Origin: Apodemus sylvaticus
Taxonomy: Eukaryota; Chordata; Mammalia; Rodentia; Muridae
Direction of reading: 5' to 3'
NCBI RefSeq assembly: GCF_947179515.1
Contig: NC_067472.1
Coordinates: forward strand, 104,739,506 to 104,803,505
Length of the DNA: 64,000 nt
A model generated the notes under the pieces. That model searched no databases. It had not been told where the DNA came from and saw only the letters and a list, made by a program, of their open reading frames with translations. A program made the translations under genes and the position numbers. Positions 57,727 to 64,000 of this stretch are shown piece by piece (position 1 is the stretch's first letter; every line of letters begins with the position of its first letter).

Positions 57727-57868
57727 CAGTGGTGGTGGCACACATCTTTAATCCCAGAATCCTGGAAGCAGAGGCAGATAAATATCTGAGTTCTAGGCCA
57801 GCCTGGTCTACAGAGCAAATTTCAGAGCAGCCAAGTCATAGAGAAACCTTGTGCCAAACAACCAAAAA
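57727..57868 (+). mobile_element. B1 SINE
   Basis: 'cagtggtggtggcacacatc' and 'taggccagcctggtctacag', tail 'caaacaaccaaaaag'. It is the repeat nearest the donor of the 46-nt exon (about 140 nt). Confidence 0.87.
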
Positions 57869-58009
57869 GAAATTTTCTTTAAGGAAACCAAAGGTTAGAT
57901 GGTCAAAGTGGGCAGGCGGCCGAAGATTTCAAGGTTCTTTTTGACAGGAGATCTGATCTTAAGCCAAGAAGAGGCGTACCTACAACAGGAACTGCAATCC
58001 CTCACTCAC

Positions 58010-58055
58010 CTGTGCATACTCTCTTTCAATAGCAGCCTTCTTCTGACTGAAAGTC
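58010..58055 (-). CDS. Fchsd2: Fchsd2 coding exon, early F-BAR helix (46 nt)
   Basis: Read on the minus strand, the exon follows a 'tttctag' acceptor. It begins with one base that completes an arginine codon from the previous exon, then encodes TFSQKKAAIEREYAQ, followed by donor CAG|gtgagt. This is the first F-BAR helix region, where FCH/F-BAR proteins share a conserved 'R..IE..YA..L..L' core. At 46 nt it is a very small exon and not a multiple of three, so skipping it would shift the frame. The 5' neighbour exon encoding the start codon is not in the window. The next exon is 28 kb away at 29854. Two B1 elements end about 140 nt past its donor. Confidence 0.94.
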
Positions 58056-58151
58056 CTAGAAATACAAACAAAAATCAAATTGTCAAAAGCAGAACTTTAA
58101 AACCCATGTAAATTTATCAACACAGCTTTAAATACTGCTAGTAAGATATAT

Positions 58152-58165
58152 GGGGGGGGGGGGGG
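58152..58165 (+). repeat. Poly-G run (14)
   Basis: Fourteen G in a row, about 95 nt from the acceptor of the 46-nt exon; on the transcript it is a poly-C run. Confidence 0.95.
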
Positions 58166-58335
58166 AATGTTCCTCTTTATGAGCTCAGGAAACAATACCA
58201 GCACAGTCTCTGCAGTTTCTCACAGCAGTTACAGCAATAAGTACAAGGCCGTGGAAGCTGTGATATAAGAATATACTTTCTGTACATGCATTTTTTTCAG
58301 ATTCTATGGCTCATATGCTCATATGTTAATACTTA

Positions 58336-58450
58336 TGGCTGGGCACAAAGGTGTATGCATACAGTCCCAGCTACTCAGGAGCCAGAGGCAGGAGCACTGC
58401 CCATAAGTTTAGAATTAGCTTAGGTAATATAGCAAAATTCCTGTCATCAT
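58336..58450 (+). mobile_element. B1-like SINE
   Basis: 'ggctgggcacaaaggtgtat', 'ccagctactcaggagccaga'; tail replaced by (CAT)n/(AAT)n. Confidence 0.65.
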
Positions 58451-58462
58451 CATCACCATTAT

Positions 58463-58463
58463 A

Positions 58464-58498
<35 letters not shown>

Positions 58499-58506
58499 CA
58501 ACAATA
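58463..58506 (+). repeat. (AAT)n microsatellite
   Basis: About eleven AAT units grading into AAC. Confidence 0.95.
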
Positions 58507-58587
58507 AAGCAAAGAAGTACCCAAACAAACAAACAACCCAACTAAATGGCCAATAACAATGAAAACAAAATTCTGTGATAAACAGCT

Positions 58588-58878
58588 CCAAAGCTGAAGA
58601 GACAGCTCAATGGTAAAGTACTTAATACTCTGTCTAATGACCTGAGTTCAGATCCCTAGAACCCACATACAAGCTGTGCAAGACACATGTGCACCAATAA
58701 TCATAGCACATCACACTGGGAAATGAGAGGACAAACAAGAGAATCACTGGAAGTTTTCAAGTCAGCTAGTCTAGTATACACAGCAGTGAACAAAACAGAG
58801 ACTGTCTCAACATGAACCAAGACCTGAAGTTGTCCTTTGACTTTCACACAAGCACAATGGCACATATGCATCCACCCA
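58588..58878 (+). mobile_element. Degenerate RSINE1-like SINE
   Basis: 'ctgaagagacagctcaatgg', 'gagttcagatccctagaacc', 'cagagactgtctcaacatga' and 'ctgaagttgtcctttgactt' follow the RSINE1 order, ending in the tetranucleotide repeat. Confidence 0.6.
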
Positions 58879-59102
58879 GAGACAGACAGACAGACACAGA
58901 TACACACACCATAAAATGGATGGACAGACAGACGGATGGATGGATGGATGGATGGATGGATGGATGGATGGATGGATGGGTGGATAAGTGGATGGATGAG
59001 TTGATAAATGACTGGATGGATGGGTGGATGGGTAGATGGATGGATGGATCAATGGATCAATGGATCAATAAGTGGACGGAAAGACAGACAGACAGACAGA
59101 TG
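58879..59102 (+). repeat. (GACA)n-(GGAT)n compound tetranucleotide repeat, about 220 bp
   Basis: GACA units, then about twelve uninterrupted GGAT units, variant units (GGGT, ATCA) and a closing GACA block. The long open frames across it are repeat artefacts. Confidence 0.96.
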
Positions 59103-59436
59103 ACACTTAAACACACATAAGTACATCACACACACACATCCAAAAGATAAACAAGTGGGAAGGATTCTAGAAGATGGTATATAAGGAACAGCCAGGAATC
59201 TGTCACCAATCTAGACAACAATGACACTGGCAGAATCTGTTTTATGCAACCACTTTGAAATTACAGAGTCAATTGAATGCATGTTATTTACAGGTGGTGT
59301 GGAAGAGTGACTCCTCACCAATGCAAAAAGAGAAGAAAAAATATCCAAAAAGAAAGCACTAAATACTAAGAACAATTCTGTAGAAATTAATGGTCTAGCA
59401 AGATGGTTCAGTGAATAAAACCAACTCCTGTAGTCA

Positions 59437-59568
<132 letters not shown>

Positions 59569-59783
59569 TCAAAACCTTTTTAAAGAGATTATATGCCAAC
59601 AAATTAGGTAACATTAATGAAAACAAATATCTAAAGATAAATTCTATCAAGGCCAAAACAATTCATTCAGAAAGATGGTTCTGTGGGTTAACAAATGACA
59701 ATTATTCCTTATAAACATAAATGAAAAATATTTCAACACAAAATTAGCAAACCAAGTTCATCACCACATTATGAAAAATACAG

Positions 59784-60025
59784 GGGGGCTGGAGAGAGAT
59801 GGCTCAGCAGTTCAGAGTACCTCTTGGAGAGGACTGGGGATCCATTCCCATCACACATGAAGTGTCTCACAACTATCAGTAACTCCAATTCCACCAGATC
59901 CAACACCTTCTTCTAACCTTGAGCACCAGGCACATATGTAGTATACATACATACGTACATACATACATACAAACATACATACAGGCAAAAATACTCATAC
60001 ATATAAATAAATATAAAATAAAAAT
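59784..60025 (+). mobile_element. B3 SINE with (CATA)n insert
   Basis: 'gggggctggagagagatggc' head, 'gagcaccaggcacatatgta', a CATA block, then 'aataaatataaaataaaaat'. Confidence 0.88.
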
Positions 60026-60242
60026 TCACATCAAAATCAAGTAGAGTTTATTTGCAGAATACCAATTGTTTCAACACATAAAAATAATCACTATAACTAA
60101 CAGAAATTAAGGTGAAAAAACAATTGAGTATACCCAGCAAGCGCCTAAACACACATACACACACACACACAAAATATATTCGACATTTTAACAAATTTCT
60201 ATATACTTTCATGATTAACAGTGTTAGATGAAAAAAGAACTT

Positions 60243-60463
60243 TTTAGATTATTTATTTTATTGTTATGAATATTTTGCCTGCATGTACTTGTGTGTACCC
60301 CATTTGTACCGGTACTTGTAGAGGTCAGAAAAGGGCTCTGGAACAACTAAAACTAAAGTTACAGATGGCTGTGAGCTGCCATGTGAGTACTGGGCATCAT
60401 ATTGGGCCCTTTACAAGAGCACTTTACAAGTGCTGTTAACTGCTGAGCTAATTCTCCAGCCCA
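60243..60463 (-). mobile_element. B3 SINE
   Basis: 'gaatattttgcctgcatgta' and head complement 'ctgagctaattctccagccc'. Confidence 0.85.
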
Positions 60464-61146
60464 GGTGGTATAATCTTACGTGGAGAAGGTCAGAACAATT
60501 ATACAAAATATCTACTGGAACTAGAATATGAACTCAGGGAAATAGTGAAATACAAAGTTAACAAATTCAGCTACATTTCCACATACCATGATCAGTGCTT
60601 AAAGGAAATGAACACAAAGTCCACTAAGAAAAGTATCAAAAAAGAAGAAATTCAATTTCCCCCACCAGAAAAAAAGTAGAGTGTGGCATGTAAGGCAAGA
60701 CCTTAATTCTCAGTGATATTTTACATTACTATTAAGTATCCAAGATACAGACCTTTATAAAATTTTTTAAATGTAATTATGAGAAAACATAAATTACCTA
60801 TGAATATATATTTATATAATATAAATACACTAAAACAGTAATGGAAATTTTCCTAAATCATGGAATTACAAGTTTTTGCTTTCCCTTCTCATCCTATAAT
60901 TTCTGATATTTACCATTTCACCTCTAAAAACATCTGGAAAACCTGTCAATAAATTTTCTAAGTAGGATTTTTCCAAAGAGTCAGTGGCTCTTTAGATCCT
61001 CTTCAACTGCTTCACTTTATTCTGTAGTGCTATCTTCTACACTGCAAAAAGTAGGATTTTTCATATTTTATAAAAAAAAAAAAAAAAGAAAGAAAATATT
61101 TAAATCACTTAGGCTTAACTATTACTCATCTTGAAATAAGGCTATC

Positions 61147-61312
61147 TGGACCAGTAATATGGCTCAGCAGTCAAAAGTGCTTGCTGCCAAGTCAGACAAC
61201 CCGAGTTCAATCCCCAGAACCCACAATGCAGGGCAGAACTGACACTCATAGCTGTCCTCTGACCTCTACACACATGCCATGCCACACATGTCCATATACA
61301 TATGCACAAAAT
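61147..61312 (+). mobile_element. B3-type SINE
   Basis: 'aatatggctcagcagtcaaa', 'ttcaatccccagaacccaca' and 'ctgtcctctgacctctacac'. Confidence 0.85.
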
Positions 61313-61424
61313 AAGCTTACATAAACATTTTCAAAGGAAGAAAAATGTTTATGTGAGTTCTAAGCATAAACAAACTGAGTCTATTATTCTGAGTATACGA
61401 GTCAACTAATTTAAATATTTTCAA

Positions 61425-61589
61425 ACTTCGTCATCCTGTGTGGTGTTCCTATTCTTTTCTCTTATCCCTTGGTAATCACTAATGTAAATTTCTGTCTCCA
61501 CAAATTTGCCTAGTCTATATATTTCATATGAAAGGAATAAGACAACATGAGACTTTTTGTACCTGGATTCTTTCAGTTAGCTTACTTAA
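61425..61589 (-). mobile_element. Ancient mammalian L1 3' region, first part
   Basis: 'cttggtaatcactaatgtaa', 'caaatttgcctagtctatat', 'ggattctttcagttagctta' are complement words of L1M-type 3' sequence. It continues at 61883. Confidence 0.65.
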
Positions 61590-61882
61590 AAAAAAATGTG
61601 TGTGTATATGTATTTGCATGTGTATACACACAAGCATGGTGCATATGAAGGTCAAAGGGTAACTTGAGGTATCCACCTATTTCAACATAGGATTTATCAT
61701 TCACCTGAAGTTCACCCATTTGACTACAATGGCTGGCCAGCAAGCCCAAGGATCCTCCCGTCTCTACTTCCCCAGTGCTGGAATTACACGCACCACTACA
61801 TCCAGCAATTTTACATGTGTTCTAGAGATGGAACTCAGGTCCTCATGCTTGTGAGTGCTTTACTGAGCCATCCTCCCAACCA
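61590..61882 (-). mobile_element. RSINE1/B4-like SINE inserted in the ancient L1
   Basis: 'tggctggccagcaagcccaa', 'cagtgctggaattacacgca', 'ggaactcaggtcctcatgct' and head complement 'tgagccatcctcccaacc'. Confidence 0.75.
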
Positions 61883-62055
61883 CATTTAGCTTATAAGATT
61901 CGTCCAAGTAATGTGTCATCAATACTTCATCTATTTTTCACTGCTTTTAATCCACCATATTATACCACATTTTGTTTATTCCTTCATCTACTGATAGACA
62001 TCTGAGTCATTCCCACGTTAGCTATTAAAGATAGTGTTGCCATAAGCATCCATAC
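61883..62055 (-). mobile_element. Ancient mammalian L1 3' region, second part
   Basis: 'ttcgtccaagtaatgtgtca', 'ataccacattttgtttattc' and 'ttcatctactgatagacatc' continue the element interrupted at 61589. Confidence 0.7.
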
Positions 62056-62084
62056 ATATTATACGCTCACACTATTGTATGTAT

Positions 62085-62252
62085 ATAATGTGTATGTATG
62101 GCTGCACGCATGCTATATAACACATTGTAAAGGTTCGTGAAGGTCAGAGAACAACTTCATTGTATTAGTTCCCTACTTCCACCTTCACATAAATTCTGAT
62201 GATTGGACTTAGTTCATCAGGATTTATCCACTGAGTCATCTGCTGGCCTGAG
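62085..62252 (-). mobile_element. B3-like SINE
   Basis: 'gaaggtcagagaacaacttc', 'ttagttcatcaggatttatc' and 'cactgagtcatctgctggcc'. Confidence 0.65.
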
Positions 62253-62399
62253 ATGTTTATTTTAAATTATCTTGTGTATGTTTAAGTAGATTGGCTACAG
62301 CATATGAAAATTTTGCTTTAACTTTTGAGGAACTTTTGGAAGACTCTTAACACCTAGTGTACTATTTTATACATGTGGCACATTAAAGCAAATCTTTCA

Positions 62400-62522
62400 A
62401 AATAAGCCACGTATGGTAGTGGTAGTACATACCTATAATCCCAGCTACCTGGGGGGGAGAGGAAGGAAGATCAGAAGTAGGAGCTCAGCCTGGCCAGGTT
62501 CGCAAGACCTTGTTTCAAAATA
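62400..62522 (+). mobile_element. B1-like SINE
   Basis: 'gtggtagtacatacctataa', 'cagcctggccaggttcgcaa'; followed closely by an ID element. Confidence 0.65.
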
Positions 62523-62530
62523 AAATGAAA

Positions 62531-62612
62531 AGGGCTAGGGATGTATGTAGTACAGTAGTAGAGTGCTTACCTAGAACGTACTATGCCCTGAGAACTGAAC
62601 TCCCTAAATCAT
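62531..62612 (+). mobile_element. ID-type SINE
   Basis: 'ggctagggatgtatgtagta' and 'gtagagtgcttacctagaac'. Confidence 0.65.
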
Positions 62613-62628
62613 GAATGTTCTTTAGGGT

Positions 62629-62678
62629 TTTGTTGTTGTTGTTGTTGTTGTTGTTGTTGCTGTTGTTGTTTTGTTTTG
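62629..62678 (+). repeat. (GTT)n microsatellite
   Basis: About fifteen GTT/TTG units with one GCT. Confidence 0.95.
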
Positions 62679-62790
62679 CTTTGAATGGAGGCTCCCTTGG
62701 TAGCCATGCTGGCTCCAAACTCCCCATCTCCCTACCTCAACTTGCAGAGTGTTGGGATTACAAGCCACAACCCACATATTAAGAACCACT
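62679..62790 (-). mobile_element. B1 SINE
   Basis: 'gctggctccaaactccccat' and 'agagtgttgggattacaagc'; the GTT tract occupies the tail position. Confidence 0.7.
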
Positions 62791-62819
62791 GTTCTAACAG
62801 AACAGTCCACACTCTTACC

Positions 62820-63001
62820 CTCTGGGCCTTCTCTAGCCTCATAGAGATGTTCTTAATGGCATCTAAAATAGAGAATCTTAGAGACTATGCATGTAGCTCA
62901 GAAGTAGAAGCTCTGGGCCTTCTCTAGCCTCATAGAGATGTTCTTAATGGCATCTAGAATAGAGAATCTTAGAGACTATGCATGTAGCTCAGAAGTAGAA
63001 G
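62820..63001 (+). repeat. 91-bp tandem duplication, one mismatch
   Basis: Copies 62820-62910 and 62911-63001 differ at one base (atctaaaat versus atctagaat). Each copy ends with an ID-like phrase 'catgtagctcagaagtagaa', and the first four bases of a third copy follow. Confidence 0.98.
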
Positions 63002-63111
63002 CTCTACTTAGCACATGAGAAGATATGATCAGGGTAGTGGTTGCTGACTGGAAATTTTTTAAAAAATTAATTTGTCACATCAGTGTTATCTCTAATCATT
63101 AGAAAACCCAC

Positions 63112-63500
63112 AGAATCAACTAACGTAGGCTCGCAGGGACTCACAGAGACTGAACTGCCAACCAGGGAGTCTTCACAGGACTGACCTAACTGTGTACATC
63201 ATGGCTGCATAGCTTGGTCTTCTGGTAGGAACAGGGTCTGGCTCTGGCTCTTATCTGTTTCTGGGACGCTTTTCTTCCCACTGGGTTGCCTTTCCAACCT
63301 TAATATGAGGTGAGGTGCCTAGTTTTATTGCAAACTTAGATGCCATATTTAGATGATATTCCTGGGGGCCTGCCCTTTTCTGAAGGGAAATGAAGGAGTG
63401 GATTGGGGGACTGGGAGGGGACAAGGAGAAGAGAAGGGAAAGTGTAGCCAGCATGTAAGATATGAGAGAAAATACATTTTAAAATGGAAAAATTGAAGGC
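63112..63500 (+). mobile_element. Rodent L1 3' untranslated end
   Basis: 'ggactcacagagactgaact', 'gcatagcttggtcttctggt', 'tcccactgggttgcctttcc', a G-rich stretch 'ggattgggggactgggaggg' and 'gccagcatgtaagatatgag' follow an older mouse L1 3' end. Confidence 0.78.
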
Positions 63501-63744
63501 CTAGAATTATGAATCCTTCACAGAAAATATTCATTTTATTTTGTTCAAATTCATCAGAGATATAACCATGATAGATATGGCCTTACAAAATGAATTTCTT
63601 AATTCAGAAGCCCTGATAATAAAAATTATTCCCTAATGCATAAGCTGCAGAATGAATGCTATGTTAGCATTATGAGAAATGTATTATGTTGTTTATACTC
63701 CTCAGAGCTTGGGTGAGCAGGAATACTGTGAGCAAGCAGAGCTA

Positions 63745-63775
63745 ACCTACCTACCTACCTATCCATCCATCCACA
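63745..63775 (+). repeat. (CTAC)n-(CATC)n microsatellite
   Basis: Four CTAC units then three CATC units. Confidence 0.92.
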
Positions 63776-63799
63776 TACATATGGGTTTGGATAGAGATA

Positions 63800-63920
63800 C
63801 AGGTGTTTGCTTGTTTGTTAGATAAAGTCTTGTCAAGTAGCCCAGACTGACTCAAACTCACCCCACCCCCACCTCTACCTGCCAAGTGCTGTAAATACAG
63901 ATAGGCACAGGCACCTAAGT
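63800..63920 (-). mobile_element. Degenerate B1 SINE
   Basis: 'tgtttgttagataaagtctt', 'gtagcccagactgactcaaa' and 'tgccaagtgctgtaaataca' visible on the plus strand. Confidence 0.7.
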
Positions 63921-64000
63921 CTGAGCAATGGATCCCAAAAGAAGCTGAAGATACTCAGTGATTCATGCTTATTGTTGCTCTACTTACAAGCTCTCCACAA

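Larger units (their letters stand above)
29855..58009 (-). other. Fchsd2: Fchsd2 intron, 28 kb
   Basis: The largest intron in the window. Repeats are listed singly. Stretches without anything I recognise: 29855-31150, 31560-32090, 32500-33690, 34180-34435, 35045-35605, 36090-36840, 37350-37830, 38640-40000, 40270-40980, 42965-43255, 43570-44150, 46120-46710, 47425-48160, 48300-48950, 49170-49755, 49840-50360, 51245-51680, 52825-53520, 53620-54255, 54390-55050, 55190-55645, 55925-56180 and 56970-57300. None shows an open frame with splice borders that I would call an exon. Confidence 0.85.
9538..58055 (-). other. Fchsd2: Fchsd2 gene, internal segment (six coding exons and their introns)
   Basis: Six exons joined in transcription order give one continuous reading frame that I recognise as the F-BAR part of FCHSD2. 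Seen: exon lengths 46, 77, 145, 134, 55 and 129 nt, each with AG/GT borders, and split codons that rejoin correctly (R across 77/145, K across 134/55). Known of the family: FCHSD2 has an N-terminal F-BAR domain and two SH3 domains, binds phosphoinositides, works with intersectin and WASP-family proteins to drive Arp2/3 actin assembly around clathrin-coated pits, and is the homologue of fly Nervous wreck. The paralogue FCHSD1 is clearly different over the same stretch, so the assignment is firm. The gene extends past both window ends: the N-terminal roughly 40 codons are upstream (right), and the end of F-BAR plus both SH3 domains are downstream (left). Confidence 0.95.

Overview
This is a stretch of rodent nuclear genome, almost certainly mouse (genus Mus). 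The evidence is the dense mixture of B1, B2, B3, B4/RSINE1 and ID-type SINEs, mouse-style L1 3' ends, long (CA)n/(CT)n/(GGAT)n microsatellites and very low CpG content. There is no bacterial, phage or organelle sequence and no operon-like organisation.

The only gene supported is the minus-strand Fchsd2 (FCH and double SH3 domains 2, the mammalian homologue of Drosophila Nervous wreck). Six internal coding exons lie at 58010-58055, 29778-29854, 21117-21261, 16003-16136, 11293-11347 and 9538-9666, in transcription order. Together they give 586 nt, about 195 codons, all with GT-AG borders and mutually consistent phases. They encode most of the first two thirds of the F-BAR membrane-binding domain, about residues 41-235 by my recollection of the protein. 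The start-codon exon lies beyond the right end of the window. The rest of the F-BAR domain and both SH3 domains lie beyond the left end. No promoter, CpG island, first exon or polyadenylation site of the gene was seen.

Everything else is intron. Right to left: 58056-64000 holds an old L1 relic split by a SINE, a 91-bp tandem duplication and an L1 3' end. The 28-kb intron 29855-58009 carries about 40 recognisable repeats, a young B2 and a young B1 with perfect target-site duplications, two L1 3' ends, an ancient hAT relic, a 43-bp inverted duplication and a 20-bp perfect hairpin. The 8.5-kb intron 21262-29777 is built largely of L1 3' ends plus an L2 relic. The three short introns between 9667 and 21116 carry L2, B1, B3 and L1 pieces. 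The left 9.5 kb holds MaLR-like LTR ends, an old L1 3' region, B1, B2 and B3.

Fchsd2 protein binds membrane phosphoinositides and stimulates actin assembly at clathrin-coated pits. The window carries only part of its membrane-binding module, so no multi-gene system can be read here. I found no previously undescribed biological system. The most useful leads are a tandem splice donor that would create an immediate stop, a SINE about 20 nt from a splice donor, structured inverted repeats in introns, and young or recent structural changes likely to be polymorphic. All repeat family names are from recognition by eye and their boundaries are approximate unless a target-site duplication is stated.
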